A stretch of DNA of 64,000 bases from WLXB01 sp040221475. GTDB lineage: Bacteria; Pseudomonadota; Alphaproteobacteria; Rhodospirillales; Rhodospirillaceae. Made by a program: the position numbers and the translations under genes. The notes below the pieces were generated by a model that was not told the origin of the DNA, searched no databases, and saw only the letters and a program-made list of their open reading frames with translations. This document shows positions 24,698 through 32,790 of the stretch, one piece after another. Numbering within the stretch: position 1 is the stretch's first letter; every line of letters begins with the position of its first letter. The stretch lies in NCBI GenBank assembly GCA_040221475.1, contig JAVKEJ010000032.1, positions 682,001 to 746,000 of the forward strand, read 5' to 3'.

Positions 24698-26218
24698 ATG
24701 AAATATTTAGACATGACATATTTAAAAAAATTCACGCTGCTTGCAGCCAGCCTGACACTCCTGATGCCCCTAACTGGACAGGCTGAAACCGTTTTGCGGA
24801 TGGGGTTGGCCTCGCTACCGACCGGGAATGGCAACCCATTCACCTCAAGCGCCCGCACGTCCTGGTACACGTATGGCGCTATGTTCGACACTCTGACCCA
24901 ACTTGGTCCCAACCTCAGCATCGCGCCGGGCATCGCTGTCGCCTGGGAAAACACCGATGATCTGACCTGGATCGTCAGCTTGCGCGAGGGCGTCACATTT
25001 TCCAACGGTGAAACCCTCGACGCCGAAGCCGCGCTGTTCAGCTATCGCTATTTGCAAAGCGAAGATGGTCAGCGGGAATCGCTGTCTCGCGACGTGGCTG
25101 ATATTGCCGACATGGAAGCGATAGACGACCACACGATTAAGTTTGTCACCAAGGTGACCATGCCTGAGTTTTCGCGATTGATGGCCGTGGTGCCGTTGGT
25201 CGCGCCACAGCACTGGCAGGCGCTAGGACGCGATGGCTTTGCGTTTGACCCTGTCGGCACTGGGCCTTTTCAGGTCATCAAATGGCAAGCCACACGCGTC
25301 GAATTGAACGCTGTTGAAACCGCCTGGCGCGCGCCACAGATCGACAAGCTTGAATTGCTGGCACTGCCCGAAACCGCGTCACGGGTGGCGGCGTTGCTCA
25401 CAGATCGTGTTGATGTGGCCTCTGAAATTGGACCCGACGACACTTACACGGTGGAAGGCGCGGGCCTGAGCACCTACAAGCGTCCGGCCACATCTGTGGA
25501 TGTGGTTGCCTTCAACATCTTGGTTGAGTCGCCGTTGCAAGACGTACGCGTGCGGCGCGCGTTGAACTACGCTGTCAACAAGGAGGCCATTGCCGCAACC
25601 ATCATGGACGGTCGGTCAAAGGTGATGAGCCAAATGACCGCTGACCTAAACCCGGAGCGCAACCCGGACCTTGCCCCCTATCCTTACGACCCAGACAAGG
25701 CAAAAGCTTTGCTGGCAGAAGCCGGCCACCCCAATGGCTTTAAGTTCATTTTTGAGTTTAGTGCGGGCACGGGCGGCGCCCATATGGAATCTATGTATCA
25801 GCAGGTGGCTGCAGATCTGGTGCGCATTGGCGTCGAGATGGAAGTCCGGCCTTTGCCCTGGGCACAATATGTACGCGGTGTGCTGCAAGGCGAATGGAAC
25901 GGCCAGGCTTTTGGGTTTGAATATGAAGTGCTACCGACCGGCAGCAGCATGCGACCGTTCCGTTTGCATTCCTGCTCCTGGCCGTATCCATGGTACTGCG
26001 ATACACGCATTGAGCCCGCTATTGCGCGCGCAAAACATGAGATGACCACGCCAGATCGCATTGCCGCCGTGCGTGAGGTTCTCGCTCACTATCACGCCGA
26101 AGCGGCAGCTTTAATGCTGGTCGAGAGTATGGGCTTGGACGGTGTGAACCCACGGGTGCAGGGCTACAATCAAGAGGGCGGGCGGATTCCTTATCACGCC
26201 ATCACACTCGATAATTGA
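24698..26218 (+). CDS. ABC transporter periplasmic binding protein, peptide/oligopeptide type (copy 1)
   Basis: A binding protein of about 506 residues of the SBP_bac_5 (DppA/OppA) family. ATG 24698 (MKYLDMTYLKKFTLLAASL) or ATG 24713 would both give a Sec signal ending LTGQAE; no strong ribosome site decides. Family marks are 'WTFSNGETLDAEAALFSY'-type text (VTFSNGETLDAEAALFSYRY), VGTGPFQVIKWQ, 'VRRALNYAVNKEAIAATIMDG' and YPYDPDKAKALLAEAGHPNGF. It would deliver a peptide or similar solute to an inner-membrane ABC permease. No permease or ATPase gene is in the window. The second copy starts 17 bases after its stop and is clearly paralogous. Confidence 0.93.
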   Translation: MKYLDMTYLKKFTLLAASLTLLMPLTGQAETVLRMGLASLPTGNGNPFTSSARTSWYTYGAMFDTLTQLGPNLSIAPGIAVAWENTDDLTWIVSLREGVTFSNGETLDAEAALFSYRYLQSEDGQRESLSRDVADIADMEAIDDHTIKFVTKVTMPEFSRLMAVVPLVAPQHWQALGRDGFAFDPVGTGPFQVIKWQATRVELNAVETAWRAPQIDKLELLALPETASRVAALLTDRVDVASEIGPDDTYTVEGAGLSTYKRPATSVDVVAFNILVESPLQDVRVRRALNYAVNKEAIAATIMDGRSKVMSQMTADLNPERNPDLAPYPYDPDKAKALLAEAGHPNGFKFIFEFSAGTGGAHMESMYQQVAADLVRIGVEMEVRPLPWAQYVRGVLQGEWNGQAFGFEYEVLPTGSSMRPFRLHSCSWPYPWYCDTRIEPAIARAKHEMTTPDRIAAVREVLAHYHAEAAALMLVESMGLDGVNPRVQGYNQEGGRIPYHAITLDN

Positions 26219-26235
26219 TAATAGGACGTCTGAAA

Positions 26236-27741
26236 ATGAGAGTCATATCCTTGAGTGCCGGACTCGCGTTGATGACCTGCTTTGCTTTTCAAAGCGCGCA
26301 GGCTGACAGTCAGTTGCGCCTGGGCTTTATTGCCATGCCGCCGTCTCAAGGCAATCCGTTCTTCACCACTGCGACAACGCCGCATATGTTTTATCCGGCG
26401 ATTTATGACACCCTGACGTTGGTCAATGAAAAAGGCGAGGTTGAACCCCAACTGGCAATATCGTGGACGCGGGTCGACGATCTGACCTGGACCTTCAACC
26501 TGAGACCCGACACGTATTTTTCAAACGGCGAACCAGTGACCGCCGCCGGCGCAGTGGCCATGGTCAACGCTTTCAAACGAGACGATTTTATTCCCTTCAG
26601 TCTGCCACGTGAGTTGGATTTTATCACCGGTGCCCGCGCGCTGGACGAGGACACAGTTGAATTCACCACCACGGCCCCGCACGCCTTGCTGCCGCGTTAC
26701 ATGTCATTCTTTTACATGGTGCCACCGCGTCACTTAGAAGAGTTTGGCGCAGCGGGACTGGCGAACAACCCCATTGGCACCGGGCCGTTCATTGTCGACG
26801 ACTGGATGGCAGAGCGCATTCTGTTGCGCGCCAACCCGGACTCCTGGCGCGCGCCAAAGGTCGACCGGCTGGAAGTGCTGGCCTTGCCGCAATCAACCTC
26901 GCGCTTGCAGGCGTTGGTGTCCGGACGGATTGATGTGGCCTTGAACCTGGGCCCCGATGATGAGCCGCGCCTCACGAGCGCAGGTTTAAAACTGCACCCC
27001 CGCAATCCGGTGCGCATTTCTGTTGTGGCGCTGGAAACCTTGTCTGACGACAGCCCGTTTAAAGATGTGCGTGTCCGCCAGGCCATGAACTACGCCGTGA
27101 ACCGCAAGGCCATTACAGAGGCGTTGATGGGCGGCTATGTGGAACCCGCCACTCAACCGAGCCCAGCAGCGGCCATCGGGTTTGACCCCACCCTTGAAGC
27201 CTATCCCTACGACCCGGACAAAGCGCGCGCTCTGCTCGCCGAGGCGGGCGTCGCCGATGGGTTTGATGTGGTGTTTGAGGTGGTCACCGGGGCCAGCGGA
27301 TCGACTGACGCGGTGATGCAACAAGTGGCGGCCGATCTGGCGCGGGTGAACGTGCGTGTTGAAGTGCGGCCGATTATGTACAGCCAGGTGATCGCCAGTA
27401 TGACCCAGGGCGGCTGGAACGGACATATGTTCAGCATCGACTTTGCCACAGGTCCGACCATGGATGGCTTGCGTCCGTTTCGTTTGCATTCGTGCACCTG
27501 GGCTGCATCGTGGTATTGCGACCCCGTGGCCGAAGCGTTGTATCAAGAAGCGCTCGTCACCGCAGATGCCGCTGTGCGCACCGACCTCACCCGGCAAGTG
27601 ATCACCCGCTATCGGGATCAAGCTTCGTCGATTTTTCTGTTTCCGATGTTGGGTTTGGATGGCGTCGGACCGCAGGTTAAAACCTGGGCTCCGGTCAACG
27701 ATCGCCTGATGCTGCACGACGTTGAGCTGCACGCGGAATAG
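26236..27741 (+). CDS. ABC transporter periplasmic binding protein, peptide/oligopeptide type (copy 2)
   Basis: A 501-residue paralogue of the preceding protein. ATG 26236 is preceded nine bases upstream by AGGA and gives a Sec signal (MRVISLSAGLALMTCFAFQS, cleavage near AQAD). It has the same blocks: NPIGTGPFIVDDWM, VRQAMNYAVNRKAITEALMGG, YPYDPDKARALLAEAG and the shared end region 'LRPFRLHSCTWAASWYCDP' against 'MRPFRLHSCSWPYPWYCDT' in copy 1. The paired Cys in this last block may form a disulfide in both. The two copies probably bind related ligands. No transporter core genes follow; the next gene is on the other strand. Confidence 0.94.
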   Translation: MRVISLSAGLALMTCFAFQSAQADSQLRLGFIAMPPSQGNPFFTTATTPHMFYPAIYDTLTLVNEKGEVEPQLAISWTRVDDLTWTFNLRPDTYFSNGEPVTAAGAVAMVNAFKRDDFIPFSLPRELDFITGARALDEDTVEFTTTAPHALLPRYMSFFYMVPPRHLEEFGAAGLANNPIGTGPFIVDDWMAERILLRANPDSWRAPKVDRLEVLALPQSTSRLQALVSGRIDVALNLGPDDEPRLTSAGLKLHPRNPVRISVVALETLSDDSPFKDVRVRQAMNYAVNRKAITEALMGGYVEPATQPSPAAAIGFDPTLEAYPYDPDKARALLAEAGVADGFDVVFEVVTGASGSTDAVMQQVAADLARVNVRVEVRPIMYSQVIASMTQGGWNGHMFSIDFATGPTMDGLRPFRLHSCTWAASWYCDPVAEALYQEALVTADAAVRTDLTRQVITRYRDQASSIFLFPMLGLDGVGPQVKTWAPVNDRLMLHDVELHAE

Positions 27742-28015
27742 GCGCAAAAACAAACACCACCTTTGTAATTGGCCCCGCGAGCTCGGAACGAGCCCATGCA
27801 CGACCGCTGTTTTGAACTTTAATCACATGAATTCAATACCTTAGGGGAAAGGTAACAAGCCCTTCGGGGCTTAAGCCGAAATGGCCCAGAATTCTGCGGT
27901 TTATTGCATATTTCACGCAGTTGAACGATTGCGCTTTGTCCGGTGAGACACCCGCAGGCAGCGGCGATCTATCCGAATAAGACGAGCACGTTGTCTCATT
28001 GCCTGCCTGCTGGTC
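27742..28015. other. Intergenic region with UUCG hairpin and interlocked inverted repeats
   Basis: This lies between the converging binding-protein and glycosyltransferase genes. AAGCCC-TTCG-GGGCTT (27857-27872) is a stable tetraloop hairpin without a T-tract. Farther on, TGAGAC (27944-27949) matches GTCTCA (27993-27998), while GCAGGCA (27954-27960) matches TGCCTGC (28000-28006). The order A-B-A'-B' is interlocked, so only one stem, or a pseudoknot, can form. No gene is seen. Confidence 0.5.
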
Positions 28016-28804
28016 CTAAGCTTTCCCCACCAAATTTCGCACATGAGCGAGGCGTGTCTCTATTACGCGTTTCATAGCGTCAGTAAGGAAAAAGCCATCG
28101 TCGACATCGGAAGCCTTCCAGGCGGCGATGGACATGTTGAGTTTTGCGCGTTGACGGTCTAGGGCATTGCCGGGCGAAATAAACTGCTCACAGGTTTCGA
28201 CATGAATTTTTTCATGGGCCACGGCCTGCCGCAAACATTTGCGATACAGCGTGTCTTCCGTGCGGTGAATTTTAAAATCCGGTTCTTCGGCGAACCCCAT
28301 GATCATGTCGTGCCACACCCGGCGGACACAAAAATTGATCGGGTTACTTTCATCAAGCGAGTCACGCCATTGGTCATGCATGGGCATATCAATGCGCACT
28401 TTGGTGAACACATACCCCAAGTCATCTCGCGCCATAAGGTGCTCAAGGCAGGTGTGAATGTGGTTGGGGTAGTAGATGTCATCCGCATCCAGAAAAAACA
28501 AATGCGCCGCCGTGGTTTTACGGACGCCCTCGTTTCGCGCGAACCCAGGGCCACGATTTTGAACCAGGAACACCGGCGTGATGTCGTTGTGCTGCGCAGC
28601 CCATTGTTTGATCAGCGTCGCGGTGTCATCGGTCGAGCCATCATCCACCACCGCGATTTCAGAAATCAGTGCGGGAATGTTCTCGCGGGCGACAGCGATG
28701 CTCTCGACCACGCTCTGCAACGTGCGCTCAAGCGTGGCCACCGCGTTGTAAGCGGGAATAACAACAGCGATGGAAGGCGCGCGAACGCGTTGCCTGGTAT
28801 TCAT
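28016..28804 (-). CDS. Family 2 glycosyltransferase
   Basis: A 262-residue soluble GT-A glycosyltransferase. Visible motifs are VVIPAYNAVATLERTLQSV (residues about 13-31), the nucleotide-binding VVDDGSTDDTATLI and the metal-binding DADD (FFLDADDIYYP), with NRGPGFARNEGV between. The C-terminal part carries W/F-rich text (RRVWHDMIMGFAEEP) but no membrane helix. It would transfer a sugar from a nucleotide donor to a surface glycan or another acceptor; no polysaccharide genes are nearby, so it is an isolated GT. It ends close to the window's interlocked repeats. Confidence 0.92.
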   Translation of the reverse strand: MNTRQRVRAPSIAVVIPAYNAVATLERTLQSVVESIAVARENIPALISEIAVVDDGSTDDTATLIKQWAAQHNDITPVFLVQNRGPGFARNEGVRKTTAAHLFFLDADDIYYPNHIHTCLEHLMARDDLGYVFTKVRIDMPMHDQWRDSLDESNPINFCVRRVWHDMIMGFAEEPDFKIHRTEDTLYRKCLRQAVAHEKIHVETCEQFISPGNALDRQRAKLNMSIAAWKASDVDDGFFLTDAMKRVIETRLAHVRNLVGKA

Positions 28805-29058
28805 TTATAAAGTGCTCATTTATGCGGGAATCACTTTCGGTTGCCTGCTCTATTATATCTGCGCGTATTGGTTGTTTATACGACACGACCATAGACCGCT
28901 GACAATCCGAGACAAGCGCAATCGGAGCCGCGAAACTTGGGGTTGAGAAATTTATATAGAACGCACTTAACGAAGAGGGTGTTGGGATATGTGTCACCCT
29001 TTTGGCGTGTTTTTTAGAACCGGATTTTTGGCACCCATATAACAGCAGTTAAACACAG

Positions 29059-29892
29059 CTAGAGCAAATCCAAAGCCATTAAGACCTCTCTAGTAATTGT
29101 AATGCGCGCCGCCGCCTGACTCAGATCATTCATATCCATATTCAGTGCAAATACGGAGGCTTCATCACCGCGCTCTATCCATCCCACGAACCAGCCGATT
29201 GAAGGGACAGTATCGGTCGTCCACCCCGTCTTGCCATGCAAAACGTACCCCTCGCCGCGCTCAACAATCGATATGTCTTTGACCGTCGCAATGGTCTTCC
29301 GTGAAAAGGGCAGGTCCTCCAAATAGAGCCGTCTGAGAAACTGCACTTGCTCATTGGCGCTGATACGAAAGCCTTTGAGAACCCAAAACCAATCAAGGTT
29401 TTCGTGTGTCACTTCGCCCGTGCCATATCCGACCCTGTCGAGATATCTGGTCATTGTCTCAAGCCCAATATCGCGGGCGATTTGCTGATAAACATGAAAA
29501 GCTGAAGTTGCAAACGCTGAACGGAGCGTAAGGTCCTTGTTCCAACCAGCCCCCCCTCTATCAACCCCGTCCCATTTAAATATTTGTGTGTCGACATCTG
29601 TCACCACGTCAGTTTCAAGGGCAATGAGTGAGTTCAGAATTTTAAAGGTGGACGCTGGCGGAAAAAGTACGTCGGCGCGCGCAGGATTATAAACATCTAC
29701 CGTCTGACGATGCACATCCATAACAACAATTGTGCCGATCGTTCCGGCGTCTTTGAAAAATTGTGCAAAGTCTGGGTGGAATTGAATCGCCGGTCTTTGT
29801 GCAACGGCTGATGTGGGTAAATAAGAGACGGTCAGAAGGATAAGCAGCGTGCAGACATGGGGCATGGAGACTAAAATTCTCCTATTTGTCAT
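29059..29892 (-). CDS. Class D beta-lactamase homologue
   Basis: An exported serine penicillin-recognising protein of about 277 residues. I use ATG 29892; GTG 29913 and ATG 29865 are alternatives, and the hydrophobic signal (CTLLILLTVSYLPTSAVAQ) is kept in all. The active-site motif PPASTFK (Ser81, Lys84) is intact, as is the third motif HGKTGW. The second motif, normally SxV, reads SAF (in ATSAFHVYQQIARDIG), and the YGN motif reads YGT (RVGYGTGEV). The DWFWVLKG segment matches the usual class D 'FW' region. It would act on beta-lactams in the periplasm or be a related sensor/hydrolase; the altered motifs make its spectrum unpredictable. It is not flanked by mobile elements, so it looks like a resident gene. 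Confidence 0.92.
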   Translation of the reverse strand: MTNRRILVSMPHVCTLLILLTVSYLPTSAVAQRPAIQFHPDFAQFFKDAGTIGTIVVMDVHRQTVDVYNPARADVLFPPASTFKILNSLIALETDVVTDVDTQIFKWDGVDRGGAGWNKDLTLRSAFATSAFHVYQQIARDIGLETMTRYLDRVGYGTGEVTHENLDWFWVLKGFRISANEQVQFLRRLYLEDLPFSRKTIATVKDISIVERGEGYVLHGKTGWTTDTVPSIGWFVGWIERGDEASVFALNMDMNDLSQAAARITITREVLMALDLL

Positions 29893-29950
29893 GCTCCCAT
29901 TGAGTGCGAGCACTGAGGGTTACAAACACAGGCCGACCATATAACTCTGG

Positions 29951-29973
29951 ACCCTCGGAATAAATCCGAGGGT
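29951..29973. repeat. Dispersed-type palindrome, also likely lpd terminator
   Basis: ACCCTCGGA (29951-29959) and TCCGAGGGT (29965-29973) form a perfect 9-bp stem with an ATAAA loop. Elements of the form ACCCTCGGA-N4/5-TCCGAGGGT are found dispersed between genes in many alphaproteobacteria. It lies 34 bases after the lpd stop, where it could act as a transcription or mRNA end. Confidence 0.55.
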
Positions 29974-30006
29974 GACGGTTAATCGCGTTGGCGGCGCCGC
30001 GAGGCG

Positions 30007-31431
30007 CTACATATGGATCGGGCGCTTATCCACCGCCAGGGCGGCTTCTTTGATGGCTTCGCCCAGTTGCGGGTGGGCGTGGCAAGTGCGGGCGATGTCT
30101 TCCGCCGAGGCGGTGAATTCCATGCCGACCGAAATTTCCATAATCAAATCACCCGCGGCGGGGCCAATGATGTGACAACCGAGCAGTTCATCGGTTTCCG
30201 CATCGGCGAGGATTTTAACAAAGCCATCGGTGTCGCCGTTGGCGCGGGCGCGGGCGTTGGCCGTGAACGGAAATTTGCCTGATTTGTATTTGGTGCCAGC
30301 GTCTTTGAGTTGCTCTTCCGATTTGCCGACGCCGGCCACTTCGGGCCAGGTGTAGACAACCGAGGCAATGGCATCGTAGTTGATGTGCGGGGTGAGGCCG
30401 GACAGAGATTCTGCCACCACCATGCCTTCGTCTTCCGCCTTATGGGCCAGCATCATGCCGCCAATGACATCGCCAATGGCAAAGATGCCTTCCACATTGG
30501 TTTGGTAGTGATCATCGACGTTTACGAAACCGCGATCTGAGATTTTGATGCCCGCTTTATCCAGGCCCAGCCCTTCAGTAAACGGACGACGACCGATGGC
30601 CACCAGCACCACATCGGCTTTCAGCGTTTCAGCTTTGCCACCGGCGGCTGGCTCAACCTTAACCGCCACGCCAGTTTTACCGGCTTTGGCTTCGGTGACT
30701 TTAGCCCCTAATTTGAATTTCATGCCCTGCTTCTCAAGGATGCGCTGCATCTGCTTGCGGACTTCCGCATCCATCGGCGGCAAAATGAAATCGAGATACT
30801 CGACGACCGTGACATCTGTGCCCAGACGCCGCCAGACCGAGCCCATTTCCAGACCAATGACGCCAGCGCCGATGACCACCATGGACTTCGGCACCTTTTT
30901 AAGCTCAAGCGCACCGGTGGAACTGACGACCGTTTTTTCGTCGATCTCGACCCCCGGGAGCGGTGTAACCTCTGATCCCGTAGCAATCACCACGTTCTTG
31001 GCGGTGTAGGTTTGCGCTTTACCTTTACCGTCTGGTTTGACGGTGACTTCATGGGCCCCCAGAGCGGTTTTGGTGATGCTGCCCTTGCCCTTGAGATAGT
31101 CGACCTTGTTTTTCTTAAACAGAAATTCGATGCCTTGCGTGGTCTTGCCGACAACATCGTCTTTACGGGACATCATGGTTTTCAGGTCGAGCTTAACGTC
31201 GCCCACTTTGATACCGTGATCGGCGAAATGGAGATTGGCTTCTTCATACAGATGCGACGACTGCAACAACGCCTTGGACGGAATACAGCCGACGTTGAGG
31301 CAGGTGCCGCCCAAGGTGCTGCGGCTTTCAACACAGGCGGTTTTGAGGCCCAGTTGCGCGGCGCGAATGGCACAGACATAACCGCCGGGGCCACCGCCAA
31401 TGATAATGACGTCGTATGTAGAATCAGCCAT
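30007..31431 (-). CDS. lpd: Dihydrolipoyl dehydrogenase (E3)
   Basis: A 474-residue flavoprotein that reoxidises the dihydrolipoyl arms of 2-oxo acid dehydrogenases using NAD. Seen: FAD motif DVIIIGGGPGGYVCAIRAAQ, redox disulfide GGTCLNVGCIPSKALL, NAD motif MVVIGAGVIGLEMGSVWRRLG, the second FAD contact GIFAIGDVIGGMMLAHKAEDEG and the dimer-interface active-site HAHPQLGEAIKEA. It is the last gene of sucA-sucB-lpd, 12 bases after sucB, so it serves the 2-oxoglutarate complex in the first place. Confidence 0.98.
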   Translation of the reverse strand: MADSTYDVIIIGGGPGGYVCAIRAAQLGLKTACVESRSTLGGTCLNVGCIPSKALLQSSHLYEEANLHFADHGIKVGDVKLDLKTMMSRKDDVVGKTTQGIEFLFKKNKVDYLKGKGSITKTALGAHEVTVKPDGKGKAQTYTAKNVVIATGSEVTPLPGVEIDEKTVVSSTGALELKKVPKSMVVIGAGVIGLEMGSVWRRLGTDVTVVEYLDFILPPMDAEVRKQMQRILEKQGMKFKLGAKVTEAKAGKTGVAVKVEPAAGGKAETLKADVVLVAIGRRPFTEGLGLDKAGIKISDRGFVNVDDHYQTNVEGIFAIGDVIGGMMLAHKAEDEGMVVAESLSGLTPHINYDAIASVVYTWPEVAGVGKSEEQLKDAGTKYKSGKFPFTANARARANGDTDGFVKILADAETDELLGCHIIGPAAGDLIMEISVGMEFTASAEDIARTCHAHPQLGEAIKEAALAVDKRPIHM

Positions 31432-31443
31432 AAGTTTTCTGCC

Positions 31444-32763
31444 TTATACGTCGTAGAGCATGCGGGCTGGGTCTTCGAGGCACTGCTTGACGCGAACCAG
31501 GAAGGTGACAGCTTCGCGGCCATCGATGATGCGGTGATCATAGGACAGCGCCAGATACATCATCGGCCGGGCTTCGATGGAACCATCGTCCATGACCATG
31601 GCCCGCTGGGTGATGTTGTGCATCCCCAGAATCGCTGACTGCGGCGCATTCAAAATCGGCGTCGACAGCATGGAACCGTAGATGCCGCCGTTGGAAATGG
31701 TAAAGGTGCCGCCGGTCATTTCTTCCAGTGTTAGTTTACCATTGCGCGCTTTCATGCCGTAGCCGGAGATGTCGGCTTCGATTTCGGCCAGGTCCTTGAG
31801 ATCGCAATCGCGGACCACCGGCACCACCAGACCTTGCGGCGTGCCAACAGCAACACCGATGTCGTAGTAATTTTTATAAACGATTTCATCATCTTCGATG
31901 GAACCATTGACAGCCGGCAGTTCTTTCAACGCCGTCACACAGGCTTTGGCAAAGAAGGACATGAAGCCCAGCTTGATGCCGTTCTTTTTCACGAAGGCGT
32001 CCTGATACTTTTTGCGGGCGTCCATTACGGCTGTCATGTCCACCTCGTTAAAGGTGGTGAGCATGGCGGCGGTGTTTTGCGCTTCCTTCAAGCGACCAGC
32101 AATGCTGCGGCGCAGGCGCGTCATTTTAACGCGCTCTTCCCGTGGGCCGCGCTCGGGCGCGGTCGGCGCAGACGCACCCTGGCCACCGGAGGCGACATAT
32201 TGCAGCACATCGCCTTTGGTCAGACGGCCGTTTTTGCCGGTGGCTGGAATACTTTTGGGATCAAGATGATGCTCGTCAACCAGACGGCGCACGGATGGCG
32301 CAAGCGGATAATCGGCGCTTACAGAAGGCGCTGGCTTCGAGGAGCTTGATTTGCTCTCGGTTTTGGGTGCCGGTTTGCTTTCTGCTTTACTGTCGGACTT
32401 ACTCTCAGACTTTTTCGATTGCTCTTTGCCTGAATCTTTCTCTGAATCTTTTTCTGAGTCTTCTTTTTTAGCAGACTCTTTGGCGGGCGCTTTCTTTTCC
32501 TCTGACTTAGAGGCAGACCCGCCTTCGCCCTCTGCCAGCAGACCGAGAACCGCGCCGACTTCGACGTCTGCGCCTTCTTCAGCGATAATTTCAGACAGCT
32601 TACCCGCTGCAGAGGCGTTGACCTCCAGCGTCACCTTATCGGTTTCCAGTTCCACCAATGGCTCATCAAGCGCAACGGACTCGCCGGGCTTTTTGAGCCA
32701 CTTGGCTACAGTGGCTTCGGTGACGGATTCCCCAAGCTGGGGCACCTTAATTTCTGTCGACAT
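31444..32763 (-). CDS. sucB: Dihydrolipoyl succinyltransferase (E2 of 2-oxoglutarate dehydrogenase)
   Basis: A 439-residue E2 component. The lipoyl domain (about 1-80) has ETDKVTLEVNA with the lipoylated Lys. It is followed by an unusually charged linker (about 85-145) built almost only of Ser, Lys, Glu and Asp, where many E2 proteins have an Ala/Pro linker. The peripheral subunit-binding domain (PLAPSVRRLVDEHHLDP... GKNGRLTKGDVL) and the catalytic domain follow, ending with the active-site YDHRIIDGREAV (His and Asp of HxxxDG). It forms the complex core and makes succinyl-CoA. It lies 27 bases after sucA. Confidence 0.98.
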   Translation of the reverse strand: MSTEIKVPQLGESVTEATVAKWLKKPGESVALDEPLVELETDKVTLEVNASAAGKLSEIIAEEGADVEVGAVLGLLAEGEGGSASKSEEKKAPAKESAKKEDSEKDSEKDSGKEQSKKSESKSDSKAESKPAPKTESKSSSSKPAPSVSADYPLAPSVRRLVDEHHLDPKSIPATGKNGRLTKGDVLQYVASGGQGASAPTAPERGPREERVKMTRLRRSIAGRLKEAQNTAAMLTTFNEVDMTAVMDARKKYQDAFVKKNGIKLGFMSFFAKACVTALKELPAVNGSIEDDEIVYKNYYDIGVAVGTPQGLVVPVVRDCDLKDLAEIEADISGYGMKARNGKLTLEEMTGGTFTISNGGIYGSMLSTPILNAPQSAILGMHNITQRAMVMDDGSIEARPMMYLALSYDHRIIDGREAVTFLVRVKQCLEDPARMLYDV

Positions 32764-32790
32764 AGCGTCCTCGGTCCTAACAGAGTTGTA

